A stretch of 64,000 nt of DNA, taken from contig NZ_JAEMHK010000020.1 of NCBI RefSeq assembly GCF_016458235.1, forward strand, positions 1 through 64,000. Reading direction: 5' to 3'. This document shows positions 45,895 through 54,607 of this stretch, piece by piece (the stretch's first letter is position 1; every line of letters begins with the position of its first letter). The stretch is from Geomonas propionica (GTDB lineage: Bacteria; Desulfobacterota; Desulfuromonadia; Geobacterales; Geobacteraceae). The notes beneath the pieces are model-generated. The model searched no databases, had not been told where the DNA came from, and worked only from the letters and a program-made list of their open reading frames with translations. Position numbers and translations under genes: made by a program.

Positions 45895-47070
45895 CTACAC
45901 CCTCTCGAAAAGCGCCGCCACCGCCTCCCCGCCGCCGATGCAGAGCGAGGCGAGGCCGTAGCGCTTCTTGCTGCGCCGAAGCTCGCACAATAGCGTCGCG
46001 ACCAACCTGGCGCCGCTGGCCCCGATGGGGTGCCCTATGGCGCAGGCACCGCCGTTGACGTTCACCTTGCGGGGGTCGAGGCCCAGTTCCCGGATCGCGA
46101 TCAGGGGGACCGCGGCGAAGGCCTCGTTGATCTCGAAGAGGTCTATCTGCCCCAGTTCCACCCCCGCCCTGGCGCAAACCGCCTTGATGGCGCCGACCGG
46201 CGCGTCGGTATAGTGGTCGGGGTGCATGCTGCTGGTGGCGTAGGCGACCAGACGCGCCTTCGGGGCGAGCCCGAGCCGCGCCACGGCCTCCTCTCCGGCG
46301 AGAAGGGCGAAGGCGGCGCCGTCGCTGATGGTGGAGGCGTTGCCGGCAGTGATGGTCCCCTCCCGGCCGAAGGCGGGTTTCAGGTCCGCCATCCTCGCGA
46401 TGTCGGAGCGGAACGGCTCCTCGTCCTCGCCGACCGTTTCCTTGCCGTGACGCCCCTTTTTCTGTACCGGCACGATCTCGTCGTTGAAAATCCCCCGGCT
46501 CACCGCCTCCTGGGCCAGTTGGTAGGAGCGTAGCGCGAATTCGTCCTGCGCCTCGCGCCCAAGCGCGTGCCGCTTCACCGCTTCCTCGGCGATCTCCCCC
46601 ATGTGCCGCCCCGAGTAGGGGTCCTGGAGGCCGTCGTACAACATCAGGTCCAAGAGCTGGCCGTGCCCCATGCGGAAGCCGTAACGCGCTTTTTTCAGGA
46701 AGAAGGGGGCCTGGGACATGCTCTCCATGCCGCCGGCGAGTACGATTTCCGCGTCACCGAGCGCGATGGCCCCGGCGGCCAGCATGATCGCCTTCAACCC
46801 GCTGCCGCAGACCTTGTTGATGGTCATGGCGTGGGTGGTATCGGGGATGCCCGCCCGCCGCATCGCCTGGCGCGCAGGCGCCTGCCCGCAGCCGCCGGAA
46901 AGGACCTGGCCGACGATGACCTCGTCCACCGCTTCGGCGGCGACACCGCTTCGCTCCAGGAGCGCCTGCAGCACGGGAGCCGCCAGGGCCGGTGCCTCCA
47001 GGTCGCACAGTTCCCCCCCGAAGGAGCCAAAAGGAGTTCTCAACGCCTCGACCACGTATATGTCTTTCAT
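45895..47070 (-). CDS. Thiolase (acetyl-CoA C-acetyltransferase type)
   Basis: Condenses or cleaves acyl-CoA and acetyl-CoA. The nucleophilic Cys is in INKVCGSGLKAIM (about residue 88), the active-site His in NVNGGACAIGHPIGASG (about 347), and the second Cys in LASLCIGGGEAVA (about 377). GGGMESMS-like segment AGGMESMSQAPFFL is typical. Start at ATG 47070 (MKDIYVVEALRTPFG) after GGGAGGGAG. 391 residues, the length of biosynthetic thiolases. No other beta-oxidation gene is adjacent; a hotdog thioesterase lies 3 kb away. Confidence 0.93.
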   Translation of the reverse strand: MKDIYVVEALRTPFGSFGGELCDLEAPALAAPVLQALLERSGVAAEAVDEVIVGQVLSGGCGQAPARQAMRRAGIPDTTHAMTINKVCGSGLKAIMLAAGAIALGDAEIVLAGGMESMSQAPFFLKKARYGFRMGHGQLLDLMLYDGLQDPYSGRHMGEIAEEAVKRHALGREAQDEFALRSYQLAQEAVSRGIFNDEIVPVQKKGRHGKETVGEDEEPFRSDIARMADLKPAFGREGTITAGNASTISDGAAFALLAGEEAVARLGLAPKARLVAYATSSMHPDHYTDAPVGAIKAVCARAGVELGQIDLFEINEAFAAVPLIAIRELGLDPRKVNVNGGACAIGHPIGASGARLVATLLCELRRSKKRYGLASLCIGGGEAVAALFERV

Positions 47071-47164
47071 GCTCCCTCCCCCGCTCTCACTATGATAGGA
47101 GCATTTAAATGTACCTGTTTTTGGTCGTATCTCCAGCCACCGCTGGCAAACCAAGCCCAGAGGC

Positions 47165-47199
47165 AAATAAAAAAGGGCAGCCCGGTGGGAGCTGCCCTT
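47165..47199 (-). terminator. Terminator of the M24 peptidase gene
   Basis: On the minus strand AAGGGCAGC and GCTGCCCTT form a nine-bp stem with a nine-base loop, followed by TTTTTTATTTG. It separates the M24 peptidase from the thiolase downstream. Confidence 0.85.
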
Positions 47200-47222
47200 G
47201 GTAATAAAGGCTGTGCCTGTAC

Positions 47223-48392
47223 TCAGAGATAGACGATGTCGTCGGGAAGCTCGCTCAACCTGACGCCCCCTGCGTCGCTCACTGCGAAGGTGTTTTCAAT
47301 ACCGATGACACCCAGTCCCGGGAACACGAACTTGGGCTCTATGGCCAGGGTCTGCCCGGCCTGCAGCGCCACCTTGAACCCTTGTGCCAGTACCGGGAAC
47401 TCGTCCAGTTCGAGTCCCACGCCGTGGCCGACGAAACGCGCGTTCTCGCCCGGGGCCCCCATGAAATGGTCGGCGAGCCCCGCCGCCTGCGCCATGTCGG
47501 CGGCAGCCAGGAAGAGCTCCTCGCAGATCGCCCCCGGTTTCAGGTGCTCCGCCAGGTAGCCCTGGATGGCGAGTGCGGTCTGGAAGGCGTGCTCGAGTTC
47601 CGGGGCGAGCTTGCCGATCACGAAGAACCTGGTCATGTCGATGATGTAGCCGTTGAAGACACCGGTGTAGTCAATGAGGATAGGGGCGTCGATGGGGATG
47701 AGGGCAGCGGAGGCGCCGTGCGGCGAGGCGCTCGACATACCCTCCCCGGTGACGGCGCCGTCGAAGAAGCCGGTGGCGCCGGCCGTGGCGGAGGAAACGG
47801 CCAGCCCCTGGAACAGCTCCTGGTTGAAGGCGCGCATGCGCACGTACCCCTCTCCCCCCGCCTTCCTGAGCCGGAACTCGAATTCGGCGGCAAGGTCCAC
47901 CTCCCGCATCCCGGGCTTCAGGAACGCGGGCACCTCGCCGAACACGCCGGCCAGCTGTTTGCCGCAGTAGCGGATCTGGTCCAGCTCCCACGGCGACTTG
48001 ACCGACCTGATCTCGCGGTTGACGGCGGAGACGTCGACGAACTCGCGGCCGGGAAGGAGCTTCAGGTAGTAGTTGTACTGCTGTACCGGCGCCACGTCGA
48101 AGGTGAAGCCCACGGTGCGCACTTCCGACCCGAACTCCCCGGGGAATTCCTTACTGGAGGGAAAGGGACGGGTGTCATCGATCAAGCTTTCCCGCTGTCC
48201 CCTGGCGAAGCTCTTGCGGACCCAAAGGCGCGGCGCGCCGGAAGCCGGGACCCACAGCGTCGAGTTTTGACGGGTGCCGGAAAAATAGTAGACGTCGATC
48301 GGGTGGATGAAGAGGGCGCCGTCCATCCCTTTGTCCCGCAGCGCCTCTTGCAGCCTCGAGATCCTCTGTTGCGATTCCTGCTTGATCAGCAT
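47223..48392 (-). CDS. M24-family Xaa-Pro peptidase-like protein
   Basis: A 389-residue metallopeptidase of the creatinase/prolidase fold. The N-terminal creatinase-type domain (1-150) includes GALFIHPIDVYYFSGTRQNS. The catalytic domain has the five metal ligands in order: two Asp in ILIDYTGVFNGYIIDMTR, His in VGHGVGLELDEFP, Glu in LAIEPKFVFP and Glu in IGIENTFAV. No signal peptide, so cytoplasmic. AAGGAG precedes the ATG. It is followed by its own terminator and preceded by the PAS kinase 24 bases upstream. Confidence 0.88.
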   Translation of the reverse strand: MLIKQESQQRISRLQEALRDKGMDGALFIHPIDVYYFSGTRQNSTLWVPASGAPRLWVRKSFARGQRESLIDDTRPFPSSKEFPGEFGSEVRTVGFTFDVAPVQQYNYYLKLLPGREFVDVSAVNREIRSVKSPWELDQIRYCGKQLAGVFGEVPAFLKPGMREVDLAAEFEFRLRKAGGEGYVRMRAFNQELFQGLAVSSATAGATGFFDGAVTGEGMSSASPHGASAALIPIDAPILIDYTGVFNGYIIDMTRFFVIGKLAPELEHAFQTALAIQGYLAEHLKPGAICEELFLAAADMAQAAGLADHFMGAPGENARFVGHGVGLELDEFPVLAQGFKVALQAGQTLAIEPKFVFPGLGVIGIENTFAVSDAGGVRLSELPDDIVYL

Positions 48393-48416
48393 GGGTTCTC
48401 CTTGGTTTGCCGGCGC

Positions 48417-50006
48417 TCAGCCGAGCGTGAAGAAAAAGGTGGCGCCGCAGTCGGGCTCGGCCTCGGCCCAGATCTGCCCGCCGTGGCGCTGGATGATGCG
48501 CTGCACGCTGGCCAGACCGATGCCGGTCCCCTTGAAATCGTCGGAGTCGTGCAGTCGCTGGAACGGTTTGAACAGCACCGAGGCACGGCTCATGTCGAAG
48601 CCGGCCCCGTTGTCCCGCACGAAGAAGGTCTCCCTTCCCTGGCGCTCTACCGCGCCGAACTCAAGCCGGGGCTCCTCCTTCTTGGCCGAATACTTCCAGG
48701 CGTTGCCCAACAGGTTGTCCAGCACCACCCGCAGCAGCTGTGGGTCGGCATCGGCCACCACCCCCGGCTGCACCACACACTCCGCGCGGCGCTGCGGGTC
48801 GGACAGCCTGAGCTCAGCCAGGATCTCCTCGGCCAGGGCGCTCACGTCCACCTGCTCCCGGCTCAGGGAAACGGTGTAGCGACGAGAGAAGTTCAGCAGG
48901 GTGTCGATGAGGTGGTTCATCTTGATGCTGCCGTTGACGATTTCCTGCACGTAGTCCCTGCACTGCGGCTCGAGCTGCGCCCCGTAGATCTCCATGATCA
49001 CCTGGGCGAAGCCGTAGATGGCGGTCAGGGGACGGCGCAAGTCGTGGGAAACGGTGTAGTTGAAGGCCTCGAGTTCCTCGTTGGCGGTCTCCAGCTCGAG
49101 GGCCCGGGCGGAGAGGTGGGTATGAAGCACCTCGATCTCCTCGGCGGCCTGCTTTTTGCGGCTGACGTCGGAGATCATGGCGAATGAGCCCTGGAAAAAG
49201 CCGGTGGCATCGTGGATGGGCATGGCGGTGACGCTGGCCCAAACCCTGGTGCCGTCCTTGCGTACCAGTATGGTTTCGTAGTGTTCCGAGACGCCGTTCT
49301 CGCGGCTTCTCTGGCGGGCGGCGGTTTCATCGTGCAACGCATGGTCGACGAACTGCAGGAAGGGGCGCCCCAGCAGCTCAATCACCTCGTATCCCAGCAT
49401 CTCGGCGAACTGGCGGTTCAGATAGGAGAGGCAACCGGTGCGGTCGGCGGCGACGATGGACTCCTGCGCAGTCTCCACGATCATGCGGAAGCGGGCCTCG
49501 CTCTCCTTGAGCGCCTTCTCGGCCGCCTTCCACTCGGTGACGTCGACCATGACGGCCATGGAGCGGACGATGGCGCCTTGCGTGTCCCGCTCGGCAGCGG
49601 CGCTCAGCAGGACGTCGATCACCGAGCCGTTTTTCTTTACCATCTGGTATTCGACGTTGCGGCAATAGCCGGCGCGGAAAAATTCCGGCAGCACCGTTTC
49701 CACGGCGTAGCGACGCGAAGCGGGGGTGAGGAAGTCACTGGAAGGGCGGCCGAGCACCTCCTCCCTGGTATAGCCCAGCACCTCGGTCCAGTAGTTGCTG
49801 ACCCCAAGCAGCAGGCCGTTGCGGTCGATGGAATGCAGCATGACCGGGGTCTCGTTGTAGAGGCAGCGGAAACAGCGCCCGCCCTGGTCATGCCCCTGCA
49901 GGGCCTCTTGCTGCTCCTTCAGGATCAGGCGCAGCGCGGCATTTTCGGCCTGCAGCCTGGCCACCTCGGCCTGGAGATCGCCTGCGGTTGTCACTTCATC
50001 TTTCAT
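48417..50006 (-). CDS. PAS-domain sensor histidine kinase
   Basis: A 529-residue cytoplasmic kinase without membrane helices. A short coiled coil (1-40) and a Cys pair (RCFRCLYNETP) precede two PAS domains (about 48-165 and 172-290; LGYTREEVLGRPSSDFL, VAADRTGCLSYLNRQFAEML). Then HisKA with the phospho-acceptor in YTVSHDLRRPLTAI, and HATPase with LLGNAWKYS, DNGAGFD and GTGIGLASVQ. This phytochrome-like HisKA type often responds to light or redox ligands, but the cofactor is unknown. No adjacent response regulator. Confidence 0.88.
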   Translation of the reverse strand: MKDEVTTAGDLQAEVARLQAENAALRLILKEQQEALQGHDQGGRCFRCLYNETPVMLHSIDRNGLLLGVSNYWTEVLGYTREEVLGRPSSDFLTPASRRYAVETVLPEFFRAGYCRNVEYQMVKKNGSVIDVLLSAAAERDTQGAIVRSMAVMVDVTEWKAAEKALKESEARFRMIVETAQESIVAADRTGCLSYLNRQFAEMLGYEVIELLGRPFLQFVDHALHDETAARQRSRENGVSEHYETILVRKDGTRVWASVTAMPIHDATGFFQGSFAMISDVSRKKQAAEEIEVLHTHLSARALELETANEELEAFNYTVSHDLRRPLTAIYGFAQVIMEIYGAQLEPQCRDYVQEIVNGSIKMNHLIDTLLNFSRRYTVSLSREQVDVSALAEEILAELRLSDPQRRAECVVQPGVVADADPQLLRVVLDNLLGNAWKYSAKKEEPRLEFGAVERQGRETFFVRDNGAGFDMSRASVLFKPFQRLHDSDDFKGTGIGLASVQRIIQRHGGQIWAEAEPDCGATFFFTLG

Positions 50007-50218
50007 AACAACTCCGGCACTGGATGTAACGTTGGGGTGAGGATTTTTTTACGCTTTGTCGAGCAAAGTGTCAACCTGATTCGTGCCAGGGAAATGGCTG
50101 GAATTGGTCTAGCAACCTCGCGATTCGACTGGGGTGATGCACCGCCACGAGGTTTTTTGTATACGACATGCGACACCCTCTTTATTTCGAAGGAAAACTC
50201 TGCTAAGGTACCCCCTGC

Positions 50219-50234
50219 TTTACGTGCACGTAAA
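50219..50234. promoter_or_regulatory. 16-bp perfect palindrome, possible operator
   Basis: TTTACGTGCACGTAAA lies six bases before GAGGAG of the thioesterase gene. Its perfect symmetry and position fit a regulator-binding site, such as a TetR-type operator, but nothing identifies the protein. The rest of the 248-base gap 50007-50254 shows only AT-rich promoter-like sequence. Confidence 0.4.
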
Positions 50235-50254
50235 CCAGACGAGGAGAAACTAGA

Positions 50255-50737
50255 GTGTCCAATTCAACCGTACTGAAAGCTTGTGAGCAAACCGAGATCG
50301 ATCTAAGCGGCGCAACGGACTGGGTCCCGTTCGACGCACCGGCCCTGGTGGGAGACTCCCTGCGTTTCGTCTCCGGCGACTCCCGGGGCGACCGTTTCCG
50401 GGCCCGCTACTACCGGGACGCCGAGAAGCACCTGCACGCCCGTTTCTGGCTGGGCCCCGAGGCGGAAGGTCCTCCGGGACATGCTCACGGCGGCGCCGTG
50501 GCGGCCATCATGGACGAGGCACTGGGGCTCGCCGCCTGGGCGGCCGGGTATCCCATCGTGGTCGGCAACCTCAACGTGAGTTTCCGCAACATGCTGCCGC
50601 TCAGGAAGGTCGTGACGGTCGAAAGCAAGGTGGTTTCTGTTGAGGGGCGCAAGATCATGGTGCATGGCCGCATCTTCCGCGGTGAAACAACCTATGCCGA
50701 AGCACAGTGCCTGTGCATCACCATCCCCGGCAAGTAA
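50255..50737 (+). CDS. Hotdog-fold thioesterase (PaaI type)
   Basis: A 160-residue acyl-CoA thioesterase-like protein. The hotdog core shows [20 protein letters not shown], the HGG-based PaaI-type active loop, and the strands [19 protein letters not shown] and [22 protein letters not shown] start with GAGGAG upstream. It may hydrolyse aromatic or fatty acyl-CoA; the thiolase nearby is on the other strand. A chemoreceptor fragment begins just after its stop. Confidence 0.82.
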   Translation: MSNSTVLKACEQTEIDLSGATDWVPFDAPALVGDSLRFVSGDSRGDRFRARYYRDAEKHLHARFWLGPEAEGPPGHAHGGAVAAIMDEALGLAAWAAGYPIVVGNLNVSFRNMLPLRKVVTVESKVVSVEGRKIMVHGRIFRGETTYAEAQCLCITIPGK

Positions 50738-50745
50738 GCCAGCTT

Positions 50746-51110
50746 CAGGGAGCCGGGGCGGAACAGATCAACAAGGCCATCCAGCAACTCGACCAGGTGA
50801 TCCAGCAGAACGCCTCGGCCGCAGAGGAGATGTCCTCCACAGCGGAAGAACTTTCCAGCCAGGCGGAGCAGTTGCAGGGGGTCATCACCTTCTTCAAGGT
50901 AGAAGGGGCGGAACGCGGTACCAAGGCACTCCCCCCCTGCACGGACTGAAGCAGGAGCCGCAACAGCAAAAGCAAAAGACGGTAACGCGCAAGAAGACCC
51001 TCACGCAGTCGGCCGCCCCGGCGCCGCTGCAGACAAAGCGCAAGGCGGCGGCCCGTGGACTGGCGTTGGAGATGGAACAGGACGACTCGGACTTCGAAAG
51101 ATTCCAATAA
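50746..51110 (+). pseudogene. C-terminal remnant of a chemoreceptor, with a frameshift
   Basis: Starting at about 50755 the sequence encodes [20 protein letters not shown] and [20 protein letters not shown], nearly identical to the end of the chemoreceptor at 38395. There is no N-terminal sensor, membrane or tip region. The frame ends at TGA 50949, but the tail continues in another frame ([17 protein letters not shown], ending DSDFERF-Q at 51110). The shift falls at a run of seven C (50931-50937); one more C would restore the frame. It abuts the thioesterase stop, so a deletion or recombination removed most of a paralogue. Confidence 0.85.
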
Positions 51111-51121
51111 GCTCTTGAAAA

Positions 51122-51165
51122 AGAAAAAGGCAGCGCCGACATCCCGGTTGCTGCCTTTTCTTTTT
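51122..51165 (+). terminator. Terminator after the chemoreceptor remnant
   Basis: An A-rich arm with AAAAAGGCAGC pairs with GCTGCCTTTTC-rich sequence, followed by TTTTTGGTTTTTTT. It now serves the thioesterase transcript. Confidence 0.8.
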
Positions 51166-51245
51166 GGTTTTTTTCCTACAGTAAACACGATGGGCGCCGA
51201 TAACTGTGACTGTTGCTCGAATTTATGAGAGGTCAGTCACTCTAC

Positions 51246-51563
51246 ATGGAAAAAACTCCCTTCGTAGTGCTGCTGTTCGTTGCCATAACAGCCGTTATCG
51301 CGTGTAATCCGGGAATACGTAAGGCGGGCCAACAAAGCCGCTGCGAAATCTCCAGCTACCAATACTCACAACTGCATGCCGCGATGCAACGCTATCCCGA
51401 GATCGCCGACATGGCTCTCCAGGAACTGACAGGAGCACGAGTGAACCTGTCTCAGTACAACAAGATCATGCAGACGGTGGACCTGATCAAACTCAGGGAC
51501 GGTCGACGCATGACGGCACACAACGACACAATCCATCCCCTCAAAGTCATCGCAAAAAATTGA
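51246..51563 (+). CDS. Putative lipoprotein or membrane-anchored small protein
   Basis: A 105-residue protein beginning MEKTPFVVLLFVAITAVIAC, a signal-peptide-like segment with a lipobox-like VIAC, then a soluble helical part (YSQLHAAMQRYPEIADMALQ). In-frame starts at 51225 (ATG) and further upstream would lengthen the cytoplasmic end; none has a strong ribosome site, so the start is uncertain. Family not recognised. The lipid-anchor reading is inference from the Cys position. Confidence 0.55.
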   Translation: MEKTPFVVLLFVAITAVIACNPGIRKAGQQSRCEISSYQYSQLHAAMQRYPEIADMALQELTGARVNLSQYNKIMQTVDLIKLRDGRRMTAHNDTIHPLKVIAKN

Positions 51564-51708
51564 AGTGATTTTGATTGATTATTTTTAATTATGCCGGTAT
51601 TATTTTCACGCTGGATCTAAACCCGAACTCCGGGGCTACCTCCGCGTCGCCTCCCCGTTAGTCTCAGCCTCGACCTTCTGGTCGCATTACTCATAAAAAG
51701 GAGACACC

Positions 51709-52185
51709 ATGAGCAAAAAGATCCGCAACATCATCCTGGCAACTGCGGCTATCGCAGCATTCGCCGTTCCGGCCCTGGCCGAAAGCACCAACTGTACTGT
51801 GACCGCCCCGGAAATCCGACTCCGCAAGAGCGCGAGCAAGAAGGCGAAGGTGGTCGCGGTCCTCAAGAAGGACGCCAAGGTCACTGCGGAAAGCTGCGCA
51901 GGCGGGTGGGTCAAGGTTGCCTCCGCTGACGGCAAGCTGAACGGTTATGTGGGCGGCTGGGCGCTCTCCTCGAATGCTCCGGTCATGGTCGCCTCGACCG
52001 AGCCGGTGCCCATCCCCACGAGCGCCGCACCGGCGGCAGAAGCTGCCAAAGAGGTCCCCAGCAACGAAAAGCTCGCCATGCAGATCACCGACCTGCGCCT
52101 CAAGGTGCTCAACGTCGAGCGCGACGTGGCCATGGTGCGCAAGGACATCCGCAAGATAAAGGTGGCGATGAGACACAAGAAATGA
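51709..52185 (+). CDS. Exported SH3-domain protein
   Basis: A 158-residue secreted protein. Signal peptide MSKKIRNIILATAAIAAFAV with cleavage after ALA. Residues about 27-85 are a bacterial SH3 domain (IRLRKSASKKAKVVAVLKKD, GGWVKVASADGKLNGYVGGW) with a Cys on each side, possibly a disulfide. An Ala/Pro linker leads to a C-terminal amphipathic helix (ITDLRLKVLNVERDVAMVRK) that could form a coiled coil, the layout of TIGR04211-like SH3/coiled-coil proteins. AAGGAG precedes the ATG. It probably binds peptidoglycan. Confidence 0.82.
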   Translation: MSKKIRNIILATAAIAAFAVPALAESTNCTVTAPEIRLRKSASKKAKVVAVLKKDAKVTAESCAGGWVKVASADGKLNGYVGGWALSSNAPVMVASTEPVPIPTSAAPAAEAAKEVPSNEKLAMQITDLRLKVLNVERDVAMVRKDIRKIKVAMRHKK

Positions 52186-52193
52186 TCCCCGCT

Positions 52194-52221
52194 GGGGACC
52201 GGAAACGGTCCCCATTTTTTG
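52194..52221 (+). terminator. Rho-independent terminator
   Basis: GGGGACCG and CGGTCCCC with loop GAAA, followed by A and TTTTTT. It closes the SH3 gene. Confidence 0.9.
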
Positions 52222-52229
52222 TCCCCGTC

Positions 52230-52295
52230 GTCCCCTTCTTCCGCTGGTCCCCTTCTTCCGCTGGTCCCCTTCTTCCGCTGGTCCCTCTTCCGCTG
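52230..52295. repeat. 17-bp tandem repeat, about 3.9 copies
   Basis: Units GTCCCCTTCTTCCGCTG at 52230-52246, 52247-52263 and 52264-52280, then a copy two bases shorter (52281-52295). It lies between the SH3 terminator and the promoter of the next chemoreceptor. Copy number may vary between strains. Confidence 0.9.
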
Positions 52296-52304
52296 CCACG
52301 CCTC

Positions 52305-52331
52305 TAAAGCTTGCCGGTCCATGACCGATAA
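52305..52331 (+). promoter_or_regulatory. Sigma-28 (FliA)-type promoter
   Basis: TAAAGCTT, an 11-base spacer, and ACCGATAA match the flagellar sigma-28 consensus (TAAAGTTT-N11-GCCGATAA) with one mismatch in each box near the edge and perfect spacing. It lies 36 bases before the chemoreceptor start, so that gene is likely expressed with flagellar genes. Confidence 0.75.
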
Positions 52332-52367
52332 GGTGCCTGACCCTACACGTCAGCACAGGAGCGCACG

Positions 52368-54002
52368 ATGAAAGGCTTTACCTCAGTAAAATTGTCCACC
52401 AAGTTTTTTGGGGCCATGATGGTCCTCAACCTTTTCACCACGACAGCGTTCACGCTGCACACCTACTACAGCGAAAAAGGAGAGATCCTGGCCGACGTAG
52501 ACCGCGAACTGCACACCTGCGTCGAGGGAGCGCGCCTTGCCGCCGATTCTTATCACGCCAGGATAGCGACCGCCCCCCCGACACCGGCCGAATTCGATGC
52601 CCTGAGCGACCGTCTCACCGCCTGGGCCAACGCGTCCGGGTTCAATTACATCTACACCATGGTGCAAAAAAACGGAAAGATCGTCTTCTCTTCCTCCAGC
52701 TACACCAAGGAGGAAAAGGCGACCGGGAAGCAGAGTAAGCTCCTTGATCCATACGAGGACGCAAGCCCGGGACTCAAGGCCGCCTTTCAGGATGGCAGGC
52801 TGCACTACGACCAGTACTCAGACAAGTGGGGCACCTTCCGCTCCATCTTCTTGCCGGTGCGCTCCGCCGACGGCACGCTGTACGTGATCGGCGCCGACAT
52901 CTCGATGAACCATATCGACGGCGTGCTGCGCGGCCTTTTGTTGAACTGCCTGCTGATCGCGCTTCTTGTTTTCGTGGTGGGAGGCGGCGTGATGCTGGTC
53001 CTGGTGAGATCGGTGCAGCGCACTATTTCGGAGCTGGCGCGCGGGGTGAACCTGATCGCCCAGGGCGACCTCAACACGCGCATCGAGCACGAGGGGCGCG
53101 ACGAATTGGGGCTGCTCGCCTCCGACATGAACCGGATGGCGGCGCACCTGAAGGAGGTGGTGGCGCAGGTGAGGAGCTCCGCCGAAGAAGTCTCCCAGGC
53201 GTCTGGGCGCTTCAATGACACAGCGCTGCAGATGGCGGCAGGCGCGGACCAGGTCTCCGGTCAGGTGGGAAGCGTTGCCGCCGCCGGCGAGGAGATGGCC
53301 GCCACCTCCTCCGAGATCGCCCTCAACTGCGCCGGCGCCGCCGACCTGGCCCGACGGGCCAACTCCACCGCGTCGGCCGGGGCAGCAGTAGTAGACGGGG
53401 CCATCAGCGCGATGCACCTGATTTCCGCCCGGGTCCGGGAATCGGCGCAGACCGTGGGGGGCCTCGGCACCCGTTCCGAGCAGATCGGCGCCATCCTCGG
53501 CACCATCGAGGACATCGCCGACCAGACCAACCTGCTTGCGCTGAACGCGGCGATCGAAGCCGCCCGTGCCGGCGAGCAGGGACGCGGCTTCGCAGTGGTG
53601 GCCGACGAGGTGCGGGCTTTAGCCGAGCGCACCACCAAGGCCACCAAGGAAATTGAAGGCATGATCACGCTGATCCAGCAAGAGACACGGAGCGCCGTGG
53701 GCGCCATGGAGGCGGGGGTGGACGAGGTGGAGCGGGGCACCGTCGAGGCGGGCAAATCGCAGCAGGCGCTGCGCGAGATCATGGAGTGCATCGAGGAGGT
53801 AACCATGCAGATTAACCAGGTGGCCACGGCGGCGGAGCAGCAGACCGCGACCACCCGCGAGATCTCGGGCAACATGCAGCAGATCAGCTTCGTGGTACAG
53901 CAAACCAACGGCGCGGCACACGATTCAGCGGACGCGGCCGCCCTTCTGAGCCAGAACGCGGTGCAGCTCCAGGCCAGGGTGAGACAGTTCAGGATCGACT
54001 GA
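52368..54002 (+). CDS. Methyl-accepting chemotaxis protein
   Basis: A 544-residue chemoreceptor. TM1 at about 12-30, a periplasmic single-Cache-like domain (about 31-180; [33 protein letters not shown]), TM2 ([20 protein letters not shown]), HAMP ([16 protein letters not shown]) and the MA domain with tip [20 protein letters not shown]. It ends at RQFRID without a tethering pentapeptide, unlike the receptor at 38395. CAGGAG precedes the ATG. The sigma-28-type promoter upstream links it to motility. The ligand is not predictable; Cache domains usually bind small organic molecules. Confidence 0.92.
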   Translation: MKGFTSVKLSTKFFGAMMVLNLFTTTAFTLHTYYSEKGEILADVDRELHTCVEGARLAADSYHARIATAPPTPAEFDALSDRLTAWANASGFNYIYTMVQKNGKIVFSSSSYTKEEKATGKQSKLLDPYEDASPGLKAAFQDGRLHYDQYSDKWGTFRSIFLPVRSADGTLYVIGADISMNHIDGVLRGLLLNCLLIALLVFVVGGGVMLVLVRSVQRTISELARGVNLIAQGDLNTRIEHEGRDELGLLASDMNRMAAHLKEVVAQVRSSAEEVSQASGRFNDTALQMAAGADQVSGQVGSVAAAGEEMAATSSEIALNCAGAADLARRANSTASAGAAVVDGAISAMHLISARVRESAQTVGGLGTRSEQIGAILGTIEDIADQTNLLALNAAIEAARAGEQGRGFAVVADEVRALAERTTKATKEIEGMITLIQQETRSAVGAMEAGVDEVERGTVEAGKSQQALREIMECIEEVTMQINQVATAAEQQTATTREISGNMQQISFVVQQTNGAAHDSADAAALLSQNAVQLQARVRQFRID

Positions 54003-54043
54003 GATACGATTCCCGGGCCCCGGTCAGGTCAGGTTTAGCAGGT

Positions 54044-54481
54044 TTAGTCACGATCAGACTCGGGCACTTTGGTCGGATGGGGAGTGGTCGGCATGACGAT
54101 GAGGTAGAGGGTTACGCAAGCGGCGATGGAGAGGAGGAGGACGCGCAGCCAGACGGCATCCACCACCACGAAGGCGGTTACCGGGAACGAAATCCAGATG
54201 GCGGCGATGGCCAGGCACTTCGCCCGGAGCGGAATAGAGCCGTGCGCCAGGTACTCCTTCAGCATCGGGCCGAGATGCCTGTGCTCGACAAGCCAGGTGT
54301 GGAAGCGCTCAGAGCTGCGGGAGAAGCAGATGACCGCCACCAAGAGAAAGGGGACGGTCGGTACGAGGGGGAGGAACAGCCCCACAACGCCTGCGGCAAG
54401 GGAGAACACTCCCGTCCCGAGGAGCAGGTAGCGCAGCCACTCACTTTTGACCAGCCTGACCTTCAGGTGCCGATGCCGCAT
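54044..54481 (-). CDS. DUF454 (YbaN) family inner-membrane protein
   Basis: A 145-residue membrane protein. WLRYLLLGTGVFSLAAGVVG and LFLPLVPTVPFLLVAVICFS are the DUF454 signature, with RSSERFHTWLVEH following, then two more helices. The start at 54481 (MRHRHLKVRL) follows GGAGAG; an upstream in-frame start adds unconserved residues. The function of the family is unknown. Monocistronic. Confidence 0.85.
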   Translation of the reverse strand: MRHRHLKVRLVKSEWLRYLLLGTGVFSLAAGVVGLFLPLVPTVPFLLVAVICFSRSSERFHTWLVEHRHLGPMLKEYLAHGSIPLRAKCLAIAAIWISFPVTAFVVVDAVWLRVLLLSIAACVTLYLIVMPTTPHPTKVPESDRD

Positions 54482-54607
54482 CTTCTCTCCACTGAGACGG
54501 CCTTGGGAGCGCGCCCCACACAAGGCCCAAGCGCCGATGAAATCCAGATTGTCCTCTTAATTGTAAGCGAGGCAACGTGGTTTTAATATTTTATTTTGTC
54601 GAGGAGG

